This document shows positions 25,396 to 33,017 of a stretch of 53,306 nucleotides of DNA, one piece after another; the first letter of the stretch is position 1; every line of letters starts with the position of its first letter. The DNA comes from a bacterium (GTDB lineage Bacteria > Verrucomicrobiota > Kiritimatiellia > RFP12 > UBA1067): positions 1 through 53,306 of the forward strand of contig JAUNMP010000007.1 in assembly GCA_030537465.1 (NCBI GenBank), read 5' to 3'. The notes beneath the pieces were generated by a model, which was not told where the DNA came from, made no database searches, and was given only the letters and a program-made list of their open reading frames with translations. The position numbers were made by a program, and so were the translations under genes.

Positions 25396-25423
25396 CTACC
25401 ATAACTCCCCCCCACATCGTCAA
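25396..25423 (-). promoter_or_regulatory. Promoter with 7-G tract in the spacer
   Basis: TTGACG at 25423-25418 and TGGTAG at 25401-25396 (or TATGGT at 25403-25398) on the minus strand, spacer 16 (or 14). A run of seven G lies in the spacer (plus-strand C at 25407-25413). Very similar to the promoter at 30430-30458. Confidence 0.6.
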
Positions 25424-25522
25424 GATGAGACTTTGCGAAGTTTAGAATTGCCGCAAATCCATTCTCTCCATGTCCTCTCGGAGCTCCCCGTCTGATCCAA
25501 CATTCCCGCCCCTTTTGGGGTC

Positions 25523-25539
25523 GAGGCAATTGCAAAACC
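25523..25539. repeat. 17-base motif shared with 53255-53271
   Basis: GAGGCAATTGCAAAACC; the copy upstream of the HzsA-like gene differs by one base (GAGGTAATTGCAAAACC). Both are intergenic and in the same orientation. The role is unknown. Confidence 0.5.
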
Positions 25540-25667
25540 TGAACGCAACGGACACGCGTTCCTTCCAAAATAATCGATTTTGGCAGGGTCCCGCGTCCCG
25601 CGTGACCGTGGTTTTGAAATCGCCACTGATTCCTTTTGGAAGATTGGGAGACGACCCGACGGTCGAG

Positions 25668-26924
25668 CTATTTCCGATCCCGGACAGCGGGCAAAGGACG
25701 AACGGGGACCTTCAATCCAACCGCCTCGAGATAGGCCGCGTCCGTGCGACAGGATGCGAAGCGGCAGTTCGCGGCGTACTGCAGAAGAGCGGCGGCGGCG
25801 GCCTCCTTGTCGGGACGGTTCTCCCGAATGGCCTTGTAGGAGGAGCGGTCGCCGTCGACGAAATTCACGACGGCATCCCAGCCCTCGGGAAGATCGAACA
25901 CGAGCCAAGATCCATCCCGGGGCTTCTTCACGGGCCAGTAGGTCCAGCCGATGTTCGCCTTCTCCATCGTCTGCGTGAAGGCCCGGTACCATTCATATTT
26001 GTTGTGGCCCGTCTCGCCCATGTACATCGGACGGTTCACCTTGTCGCGGAAGGCGACAAAGTCCTGGATGAAGTCCGGCTTCGTCCAGTAGCGGTGGCAG
26101 GTGTACATGAGGTTGTCGTCGCAGGGCGTCGTGGAGAGCGGCGCGAAGTTGCCGTTCCACTGCGCCCCGGCGAACATCACGACGTGGCGGTGGTCGACGG
26201 ATCGAATCGCGGCGAGCGCCTTCTTCTGGACGGGCTCGAGCAGCTTGTTGAGCGCGTCCTTGTCCGGGACGTGGTGGGCGATCGGCTCATTCATGAGATC
26301 GTATCCGAGGATGGTCGGATCCTTCGCGTAGTGCTGGGCGATGCGCTTCCAGACCTCGCAGTAGACTGCCTGCTCGTGCTCGCTCGTGAAAAGCCAAGGA
26401 TAGCCATAGCTGTCGTCGATGTTATCCCCTGTCTGTCCGCCAGGACAGCAGTGCATGTCAAGAATGACGCGGAGGCCGTACGTCCGACACCAGCCGACGA
26501 CAGGGTCGATCAGGTCGAAACCATCCTTCGACGACCGTCCGCCCAGCCAGGTGTCGTTCGTGAAGAGCTTGTAGTGGAACGGAATGCGGATCGAATTTGA
26601 ACCTGTCGCCGCGATGAACCGGATATCATCTTCCGTCACGTAGTTCGCCCGGAAAGCACGCCAGAAGGCATCCGTCTGCTCGGGGCCGACCAGCTGACGG
26701 AAGGCCTCGTCGATGAAATGGGCGGACGTGGTCTTCTTGAATCCGAACATGTACCCTTCTGGATTCAGCCAGTTGCCGAGGTTCGTCCCGCGGATGAAGA
26801 ACTTCGCGCCAGATTCATCTACGAGATCGGGTCCCTTCACACGAAGGAACCCGACAGCCGGCGCAGCCTGAACCGCACCGACCAGGATGAGCAAGGCTCC
26901 AAACAGACGGAGCCTAGCGGACAT
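25668..26924 (-). CDS. GH5 endoglucanase-like glycosidase
   Basis: About 418 residues with a Sec signal (MSARLRLFGALLILVGAVQAAP). The TIM barrel begins FFIRGTNLGNWLNPEGYMFG. NSIRIPFHYKL, VILDMHCCPGGQTGDN, ILGYDLMNEPIAHH (acid/base Glu in NEP) and NRPMYMGETGHNKYEW (nucleophile Glu) are the GH5 catalytic strands. It would cut beta-1,4-glucan, mannan or a related glycan outside the cytoplasm; the subfamily cannot be fixed. The ATG at 26924 overlaps the end of the upstream PATR gene by 11 bases and has a poor ribosome-binding site, so it is probably translationally coupled. A longer frame to 27107 lies wholly within the PATR gene and is rejected. Confidence 0.88.
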   Translation of the reverse strand: MSARLRLFGALLILVGAVQAAPAVGFLRVKGPDLVDESGAKFFIRGTNLGNWLNPEGYMFGFKKTTSAHFIDEAFRQLVGPEQTDAFWRAFRANYVTEDDIRFIAATGSNSIRIPFHYKLFTNDTWLGGRSSKDGFDLIDPVVGWCRTYGLRVILDMHCCPGGQTGDNIDDSYGYPWLFTSEHEQAVYCEVWKRIAQHYAKDPTILGYDLMNEPIAHHVPDKDALNKLLEPVQKKALAAIRSVDHRHVVMFAGAQWNGNFAPLSTTPCDDNLMYTCHRYWTKPDFIQDFVAFRDKVNRPMYMGETGHNKYEWYRAFTQTMEKANIGWTYWPVKKPRDGSWLVFDLPEGWDAVVNFVDGDRSSYKAIRENRPDKEAAAAALLQYAANCRFASCRTDAAYLEAVGLKVPVRPLPAVRDRK

Positions 26925-29900
26925 AGAACACCAGTCCGCCGCGGGCGATCGAGATGGAGGTCGGACCCGTGGCAAGGGAGTAGTTCCCCGGAAGGTTCGT
27001 GATCGTCGGGCGTCCGGTGATCGCCGTCGCCTCGCAGACGCGAATGAGCTTCGTCTTCTCAAGCGCCGTGACGTCGGCAATCTCGAATTTGAGCTTGGAC
27101 GCGTCAAGTGTCCCGTTCACGACGAGCTTGTCGCATGCGCCCGTCTGGGCATCCACATCGATCACGACGCGCCCCGTCGGCACCACATCGGTGAACGTGA
27201 GCGTGCCAACCGTACCGACACCCGCCGGGTAGATGGCCTCGGTCACCGTGAGCGAGCCCGACTTCACCGTGCCCGTGCCGAGGACCGCCGAGACCGTCTG
27301 GCTCGCGTTGCCGAGATTCAGCACGGCGTCCGCCGCGACACGAATGAACTGGTCGCTCGGCAGCGAGGCCCCGCTCTGAAGCGCAAGCGTGCCGGCCTTC
27401 ACGTCCGTGCCGCACGCATACGTGTTCGCGCCCACGAGCGTCAGTGTGCTCGAACCGCTCTTCGCCAGCGCCTTCGCCGTATTGAGCGCCGCACCCGTCG
27501 CCACGACCTTCGTCTGGTTCGTGAGCGCCGTCAGCGCGCCGCCCATCGTGACATTGACCGTGCCCGAATCGATCTCACCGCCGTTCACGCCGACACGGCG
27601 ACTGGTCATACCGCTAAAGAGCGTCGTGCTGGACGCATTGACAAACGTCACCTTGCCGCCGTCGATGTCGATGTCCGCCTTGCCACGGGTCGCGTTACCA
27701 TAGATCTTGCGCGCCTTGACTTCACCGCCCAGGAAGCGGATCAGGCCGCCCGGCGTCTTCTTGTAGGTCGCCTCTTCGGCCTTCCAGGTCGGCAGCACCG
27801 CAACGCCGTCCGCCCCCGACACGTCAACGAGACCACCCGCGACCTCGAGCGTGCCGTTGCCGGCGCTGCCCACGGCCAGCGATTTGGCACTCGCGAGCTT
27901 GATTGAACCGCCCTCGAAGCGCAGGAGACCCACCGAGCCTGAACAGTAGCCGACGCGGACGTCGTCCGTCGGTTCGATCCGCCCGCCCGAGACCAGGATC
28001 TTGCCCGGACCGCTCGCGCTCGAAGCCGTGTCGGATTCGCCCTGCCAGAGTCCCGCCAGCTTGATCTTCGTCTCGTCGCCGGAGATCTCCACGTCGCCGC
28101 TCATCGCGACAAGGTTTCCCATCGTCATCTGGGCCCCGTTGCGGATGACCACCTTCGACGACGGATGATTGGCGGCAGACGAACGGCCCGCATTGACCTG
28201 CGGCTTGATCTCGGCCGTGCAGCCGTCGAAGATCAGCTCGCCCGCATCTTGCACCTGCATCCAGCCCCCGCCCGTGTTCTTGAACGTGCCGCCCTTGATG
28301 AGGACGCTGCCACCGTTCGGATAGTCGGCACTCGTCGAATCCCGATTGAGAGTGACGTCGCCCCCCGTTACCGTCCAGACCGCATTCGAGAAGACCGCCG
28401 TACTCGAGCTGGAGAACGTTCCCCCGGCAGAGGTCGTTACCTCGCAGCCTTCGTTCACGATCAGGCTGCCGGCCGTAGACGTCATGAGATTGTCGAGCGT
28501 CACCTTGGCGCCTGCGGCGAATTCGGTCTGCGCGCCCTTGCCATTCGTCTGGATGCGCCAGAACTCGTAGCTGCCGGCTGGAAACGCAAGGAGCCCGCCC
28601 TGGCTGTAGACGTAGTTGAACTTCGATGTCGCCGGCATGTGCAACGTACCGGACCCCTTCTTCGCCATCGCGCCGGCAGAAGTCGAGGGCGTTCCGTTGA
28701 CGAGTCCGTCGATGCCGCCGTCCAGATACGCCTCGCCGCCCTGCACCGTGATGTCGATGTTCGCGGGGCTTCCGTTGAGGTCGATCGGATTCTCGAAGTG
28801 GACGGTGTTCGTCACCGCCGTCGTATTGAAAACGAGTTTGCGCGGCAGCTCCTGATTGACCTTCAGGACGCGCGTCGCGTCATTGAAGAGGCGCACCGTC
28901 GTCGGCACGACGCCCGCGAAGCCGGCTTCCGTGTGGTAGTAAGTACCGTTCGTACCGAAGGAAATCTCGCCGCCGCCCGCACCGAGATTGCACGTGACGA
29001 GTCCGTTCAGCGGCGCGAAGAGGCCCGGCGTGTAGTTGTTGAAGCCGTTATCCGCACCAAGCGTCAGGTGGTCGGTCGTTGCCAGGCCCTGACCGAAATC
29101 GGCCGCGAGCACGCCCGAATTGACGCGGAACTCGCCGCCCAGATCGTTGTGGCCCGTGAGCGTCAGCATCGCCCCGCCCGTCATTGGGGTTGCAAGCTTG
29201 CCGTCCGCCGAGACGTCGGCTGGCGTGAGATCGTCCGCAATCGTCGCGTCCTCGTCAATCGCGCGATTGTGCGTCACCGTGCCGAGTACCGTCGGCAGCG
29301 CCTTGATCGCCGCGACCTGCTCAACCGACCACGCGCCGCCCAGTTCGAGTTCCGCATCGACCGCGAGCTTGAAGTCGTACGTCGCAGAACCCGGGAGCGC
29401 GTTCGGTGCACGGGCGATGACCTTACCCGCCTGGATGTCGACGGGCCCCGGCAGATAAGTGTTGCCGCGCGAGAGCGTCAGCGTGCCCGTCCCCTTCTTG
29501 ACGAGTCCGCCCGCCGTCGCGCCGTCCGCCGCGAGCATCGGCTTGTTCAAGCTGACGGCGAAACCCTGCGTGTCGACCGTGATGCCGCCGTTGCCGACAT
29601 GAAGCGCACCGCTGCCCGTGAAGAGGTTGCCGGCCTTCGTGCAGACGAGCACGCCGCCGTTGCAGATGAACGCACTCTCGGCCCCGTCGACTTCGATGTA
29701 GCCCATGCCGTTCAAGGTCGCGCCGTCGGCAAGCGTGAACGTGCCGCGGCCGCTCGTCATCTTGTCCCAGCTGTAGCCGGCGGCGAGATACAGGTAGGCG
29801 CCGTTGAAGTTGATCACGCTACCGCTGCCCGAGACGACGGCCGAGGCGACGCCCTGGCGCGGCACGGCGAAGCTCTTGCCCGACTTCATGTTGATCGTGC

Positions 29901-30393
29901 CGCCCGTCATCTCGAACGTGCCCGTGGCGGAAGAAACCGCGTTGAGGATGATATCGCCGCCGACGCCCAGCGTGCCGCCCGTCATCTTGAACAAGCCGCC
30001 CGAGTTCGCGCCCTGGCCGACATAGAGAATGTTGGCGACGGAAATCGTGCCGCCGTTCAGGGTGAACGTGCCGCCCGACCCCTGATAATTGCCGATCGAG
30101 AAATCGCCCGTCGTCGTGAGCGTGCCGCCGTTCATCGTGACGGCGTTGTCCATGAGCGACTTGTTGGCGCCGAGCGTGAAGTGTTTGCAGACGAGTTCCG
30201 TCCCGGTCGAGATGGTCATCGGATGCGTCGTGCCGTCATTGACGCAGGCGCGGTCAGCCGTCGTCGGGACGCCGCCATACCAGCTCGTGGACACCATCGG
30301 ATCAGAACTCGCGTTTCCGACCCACCAGCAATCGCCGGCGAAGACGCTCACCGACAACAACGAAAACAGCACGACACTATGAATATTCTTCAT
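26914..30393 (-). CDS. Secreted PATR beta-helix protein, large
   Basis: 1159 residues. Sec signal MKNIHSVVLFSLLSVSVFAG, then DCWWVGNASSDPMVSTSWYGG, a motif common at the start of such passengers. Many short repeats of the NGGTI/TGGTL type stack between residues 85 and 200 (FTLNGGTISVANILYVG, FKMTGGTLGVGGDIIL, FEMTGGTINMKSGKSF). A true PATR motif follows (KKGTGTLTLSRGNTYLPG), and another near residue 1030 (SGSSTLTLVGANTYACG). It ends SISIARGGLVFYVR with no beta-barrel. Probably a surface-exposed scaffold or adhesin expressed with the GH5 enzyme, whose gene overlaps its last 11 bases. AAGGAG lies 7 bases before the ATG. Confidence 0.78.
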   Translation of the reverse strand: MKNIHSVVLFSLLSVSVFAGDCWWVGNASSDPMVSTSWYGGVPTTADRACVNDGTTHPMTISTGTELVCKHFTLGANKSLMDNAVTMNGGTLTTTGDFSIGNYQGSGGTFTLNGGTISVANILYVGQGANSGGLFKMTGGTLGVGGDIILNAVSSATGTFEMTGGTINMKSGKSFAVPRQGVASAVVSGSGSVINFNGAYLYLAAGYSWDKMTSGRGTFTLADGATLNGMGYIEVDGAESAFICNGGVLVCTKAGNLFTGSGALHVGNGGITVDTQGFAVSLNKPMLAADGATAGGLVKKGTGTLTLSRGNTYLPGPVDIQAGKVIARAPNALPGSATYDFKLAVDAELELGGAWSVEQVAAIKALPTVLGTVTHNRAIDEDATIADDLTPADVSADGKLATPMTGGAMLTLTGHNDLGGEFRVNSGVLAADFGQGLATTDHLTLGADNGFNNYTPGLFAPLNGLVTCNLGAGGGEISFGTNGTYYHTEAGFAGVVPTTVRLFNDATRVLKVNQELPRKLVFNTTAVTNTVHFENPIDLNGSPANIDITVQGGEAYLDGGIDGLVNGTPSTSAGAMAKKGSGTLHMPATSKFNYVYSQGGLLAFPAGSYEFWRIQTNGKGAQTEFAAGAKVTLDNLMTSTAGSLIVNEGCEVTTSAGGTFSSSSTAVFSNAVWTVTGGDVTLNRDSTSADYPNGGSVLIKGGTFKNTGGGWMQVQDAGELIFDGCTAEIKPQVNAGRSSAANHPSSKVVIRNGAQMTMGNLVAMSGDVEISGDETKIKLAGLWQGESDTASSASGPGKILVSGGRIEPTDDVRVGYCSGSVGLLRFEGGSIKLASAKSLAVGSAGNGTLEVAGGLVDVSGADGVAVLPTWKAEEATYKKTPGGLIRFLGGEVKARKIYGNATRGKADIDIDGGKVTFVNASSTTLFSGMTSRRVGVNGGEIDSGTVNVTMGGALTALTNQTKVVATGAALNTAKALAKSGSSTLTLVGANTYACGTDVKAGTLALQSGASLPSDQFIRVAADAVLNLGNASQTVSAVLGTGTVKSGSLTVTEAIYPAGVGTVGTLTFTDVVPTGRVVIDVDAQTGACDKLVVNGTLDASKLKFEIADVTALEKTKLIRVCEATAITGRPTITNLPGNYSLATGPTSISIARGGLVFYVR

Positions 30394-30429
30394 CCGAGTA
30401 CTCCTTGACCTTCAAAAGTACCCGTTATC

Positions 30430-30458
30430 CTATCATAACTCCCCCCCCCCATCGTCAA
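30430..30458 (-). promoter_or_regulatory. Promoter with 10-G tract in the spacer
   Basis: TTGACG at 30458-30453 and TGATAG at 30435-30430 (or TATGAT at 30437-30432) on the minus strand, spacer 17 (or 15). Ten consecutive G (plus-strand C at 30441-30450) form most of the spacer, so slippage would change promoter spacing. Confidence 0.65.
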
Positions 30459-30490
30459 GACGGCGCTTTTGGAAGTTTTACCTTCCAAAC

Positions 30491-31915
30491 TCAAGCCAAA
30501 CGCGCGGCGGGGATGATGAAATCAAGCTGCCGATCGGTTCGAATCGTCGGTTCGAGGTCCCCTTCGTAGACAAGAGCCGTCCGAATCGATGAGGAGAAGC
30601 CCAGACGCCGGACTTTCTCTTCAATCTCAGTTACGATGTCTTTGCCGATATGCTGCCGCCGTTTGATTTCCACAAGATAGGCCGAATTCGCCGTTTGAAT
30701 CAGGAGATCGACCTGAACGCCGCGTGAGGATCCGATCTTGGCACGTCGAAAAGGCGCTGCGGACAGAATTGTCGCCCCATCGATGCCGAGAATCGGCAGA
30801 AGCGATCGGTAGTTGTTGACGACAAGGTTCTCGAACTGGAGCCCAAGAACGGTTTCCCAGCCCTTGAGGGACGAAAGCCCCGGATATTGGAAGTTGCCGG
30901 CCTGTATTTGATTGAACATCGGTTCGATATGGTGCAGGTAGAACCGCAGATAGTTGTCCTTGAGACGATAGCGCGCAATCCGCCCAATAGTCCCGCTCTT
31001 GGGATTGACGTTCTCCTCCTTCGCAAGAAATCCCGCCAGAACCAGATCTTCAAGATGCTCAAGAAGATGTCCATTTCTCTCTTTGCCCAGCGCCTCGGCG
31101 ATTTCGGCCGGCGACCTGGATCCATACATGACAGCTTTGAGGATCTTCTTCCGGTCTTCGTATTTGGAACCGAACATCTTGCTGAAAATCTGTTCGAAAT
31201 CGCGGAAGAGGAGTCCTCCAGGTGTGAAGCAGAGATTGCGGATGTTCTCATCGGCAGTCAGCCCGGGATCCAATTCTTCAAGGTACTTGGGGACGCCTCC
31301 AGTCACCGAGAGGAAATCCAGTTTTTCCGCGAATGACACCCGTTCACCCGCTTCGCCCCAGAAACTCACGGCCTCGCCGATCGGTAGCTCCTCCAGTACC
31401 AGATCGAGCGAATCGCGTCCTGCAAATCCCGTTCCTTTCAGAATATTCTCGGCAATCCAGCTCGAAACGCTTCCGCACAGAACCATGACGAGGTTGTCAT
31501 GCTTTCTGAAATACTTGTCCCACATGATTTTGAGCGTTCCCGGGAAGCCTTTGTCATAACCGCCCATCCACGAAATCTCATCCAGCAGGACAACCGTCCG
31601 TCCCTCCTGCGGCAACGCGTTGTCCAGCAGACGAAACGCCTGCAACCATGTCTCGACCTTCACATTCGGCGCCGAGGTCTGCGACGAGAGCTGCTCGACA
31701 AACGAGCGGAGCTGGAGCGCATTGTCCACTCCAGCCCCAGGAGCTTGCCCATCCAACGAAATCAGATGATCCGCCGTCCGACGGGCGAATTCTTCAATCA
31801 AAGTTGATTTGCCGATTCGCCGACGTCCACGACATGTCACCAACGACGAGGTCCGCTTGCGCCAAAGCGCCTCTAACCTCAACAAATCGCTAGATCTTCC
31901 AACAAAGTGAAACAT
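30491..31915 (-). CDS. AAA ATPase with DUF234-like C-terminal domain
   Basis: 474 residues. FVGRSSDLLRLEALW opens the ATPase; Walker A GRRRIGKS is at residues 30-37 and Walker B VVLLDEISWM near 110, followed by MVLCGSVSSW. A winged-helix segment (ILKAVMYGSRSPAEIAEALGKE, LEDLVLAGFLAKEE) leads to a nuclease-like end with VQVDLLIQT and AYLVEIKRRQHIGKD, resembling a PD-(D/E)xK core. It belongs to the archaeal-type ATPases (DUF234 group), related to but distinct from the ATPase at 9894. AAAGGAG precedes the ATG by 7 bases. The function is not established. Two conserved hairpins lie over and upstream of its promoter. Confidence 0.87.
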   Translation of the reverse strand: MFHFVGRSSDLLRLEALWRKRTSSLVTCRGRRRIGKSTLIEEFARRTADHLISLDGQAPGAGVDNALQLRSFVEQLSSQTSAPNVKVETWLQAFRLLDNALPQEGRTVVLLDEISWMGGYDKGFPGTLKIMWDKYFRKHDNLVMVLCGSVSSWIAENILKGTGFAGRDSLDLVLEELPIGEAVSFWGEAGERVSFAEKLDFLSVTGGVPKYLEELDPGLTADENIRNLCFTPGGLLFRDFEQIFSKMFGSKYEDRKKILKAVMYGSRSPAEIAEALGKERNGHLLEHLEDLVLAGFLAKEENVNPKSGTIGRIARYRLKDNYLRFYLHHIEPMFNQIQAGNFQYPGLSSLKGWETVLGLQFENLVVNNYRSLLPILGIDGATILSAAPFRRAKIGSSRGVQVDLLIQTANSAYLVEIKRRQHIGKDIVTEIEEKVRRLGFSSSIRTALVYEGDLEPTIRTDRQLDFIIPAARLA

Positions 31916-31946
31916 ATCGCCACTCCTTTCCTATGCGGCGATATGA

Positions 31947-31975
31947 AGCATATCAAATCACGGGCACGAAATCAA
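31947..31975 (-). promoter_or_regulatory. Promoter of the DUF234-type ATPase gene
   Basis: TTGATT at 31975-31970, a 17-base spacer and TATGCT at 31952-31947 on the minus strand, 31 bases before the ATG. The -35 and spacer overlap one arm of the first hairpin. Confidence 0.5.
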
Positions 31976-32053
31976 CCATCTCAACAATTTCGTGCCCGAA
32001 ACACGCCTCTCATATACGGGCACGAAATCTTATAAACCGATTATTTCGTGCCC
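31961..32053. repeat. Two tandem hairpins with the same 11-12 bp arms
   Basis: First: CGGGCACGAAAT at 31961-31972 and ATTTCGTGCCCG at 31987-31998, loop 14. Second: GGGCACGAAAT at 32018-32028 and ATTTCGTGCCC at 32043-32053, loop again 14. The loops differ in sequence while stems and loop length are kept. Centre-to-centre distance is 56 bp. Likely operator sites for a regulator of the adjacent ATPase gene, or a dispersed hairpin element. Confidence 0.8.
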
Positions 32054-32100
32054 AGATATTGGCCGTGCCCCCTCGTTCGCCCAATGCGTTGTTCCCCGCA

Positions 32101-33006
32101 TCAAACCGAACGTGCGGCGACAGGCTTGAGAGGGCGCGGAAGCACCCAGTCGGAGAGCAGTGCGCCGTCTGGTTTCATGTTCAGGCGCTCGATCACGACG
32201 CGGTCGGGATACACGTTGAATACCGCCACCTGCTGCCCCGGAACCGATCCCGTCATGGCGACGAACGGACCCTGCCAAAGCGCCTTCGGATCCTCGATCG
32301 ACAGATGGCTGTGCCCCGAAAGGGAGATGCATTCGGGGAAGGTCGCGAGATATTTGCGTACGCCTCTGGGACCGTCTTTTCTGCCGTAGACGGTATCCGC
32401 CGGATGCGGGTGCTCCACGTGGAAGAACAGCTTCGACGTGTCGATTTCGTCTGCATGCGCCTTCATCCACGCCTCCGTCTCCTCCTCGTGCCCCCAATGC
32501 GCACCCACGAAGGAGAAGCCGCGAATCTTCCGATGGAAGACCTCTCCGGGGAAGGGTTCGCCCGTCAGCCGGCGCCACCAGTAGTCTTTTTCGGACACCA
32601 TCGTGCGCGGGAACGCGGCTTTCAGCTGTTCCGGCGTCATCCGCCGCATGTAGGAGGCCGCCATATAGTCGTGGTTTCCCCAGGCAATCATCTTCTCCAC
32701 GGGCCGTCCGTCGCGGGCCCGATTTCCGGGGAAGGCCTTCTCCCAGAGCCGCAGGAACATTTCCATCTCCTCGGCCGTGCCCATATCGCACAGGTCGCCG
32801 GAAATGACGACGGCATCCACGTTCCGACGCGCAAATTCGCGCAGGGCCTTTCCCAGAGCCTTTTCGGTCGGCGGCGTCATCAGACAGAGATGGGGATCGC
32901 TCGTGAATCCGAACCGAAGCAATGGTTCGCCCTGTGGTTCACCAAACACGCGATTGAAGGCCGCCGCGGCGACCAGTCCTCCCAGAAAATTCCGTCTATT
33001 CAGCAT
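32101..33006 (-). CDS. Tat-exported metallophosphoesterase
   Basis: About 301 residues. MLNRRNFLGGLVAAAAFNRVFG is a twin-arginine signal. Metal motifs in order: FTSDPHLCL (D-x-H), ISGDLCDMG (GD), AWGNHDYMA (GNHD), FFHVEHPHP and SLSGHSHLS (GHxH). It is a paralogue of the protein at 20169-21650 but lacks the long C-terminal extension. The ATG at 33006 follows AAAGGA and lies 11 bases after the stop of the phosphatase gene, so it is the last gene of the operon that starts at 41612. The substrate is unknown. Confidence 0.87.
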   Translation of the reverse strand: MLNRRNFLGGLVAAAAFNRVFGEPQGEPLLRFGFTSDPHLCLMTPPTEKALGKALREFARRNVDAVVISGDLCDMGTAEEMEMFLRLWEKAFPGNRARDGRPVEKMIAWGNHDYMAASYMRRMTPEQLKAAFPRTMVSEKDYWWRRLTGEPFPGEVFHRKIRGFSFVGAHWGHEEETEAWMKAHADEIDTSKLFFHVEHPHPADTVYGRKDGPRGVRKYLATFPECISLSGHSHLSIEDPKALWQGPFVAMTGSVPGQQVAVFNVYPDRVVIERLNMKPDGALLSDWVLPRPLKPVAARSV

Positions 33007-33017
33007 ATCCATTCCTT

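Larger units (their letters stand above)
25357..25667. other. Intergenic stretch between PATR protein and GH5 genes
   Basis: Contains the poly-G promoter of the PATR gene, a 17-base motif shared with 53255-53271, and a short hairpin at 25565-25583 (CCAAAAT, loop AATCG, ATTTTGG) about 85 bases beyond the GH5 stop. No coding sequence was recognised. Confidence 0.5.

Noticed and set aside
28165-30408. Plus-strand open frame of about 750 codons
   Set aside because: Antisense to the PATR beta-helix gene; extremely Arg-rich and repetitive as expected from the complement.
31961-32053. Possible mini CRISPR array from the repeated GGGCACGAAAT motif
   Set aside because: Copies alternate in orientation as hairpin arms, are only 11-12 bp, and no cas gene is present.
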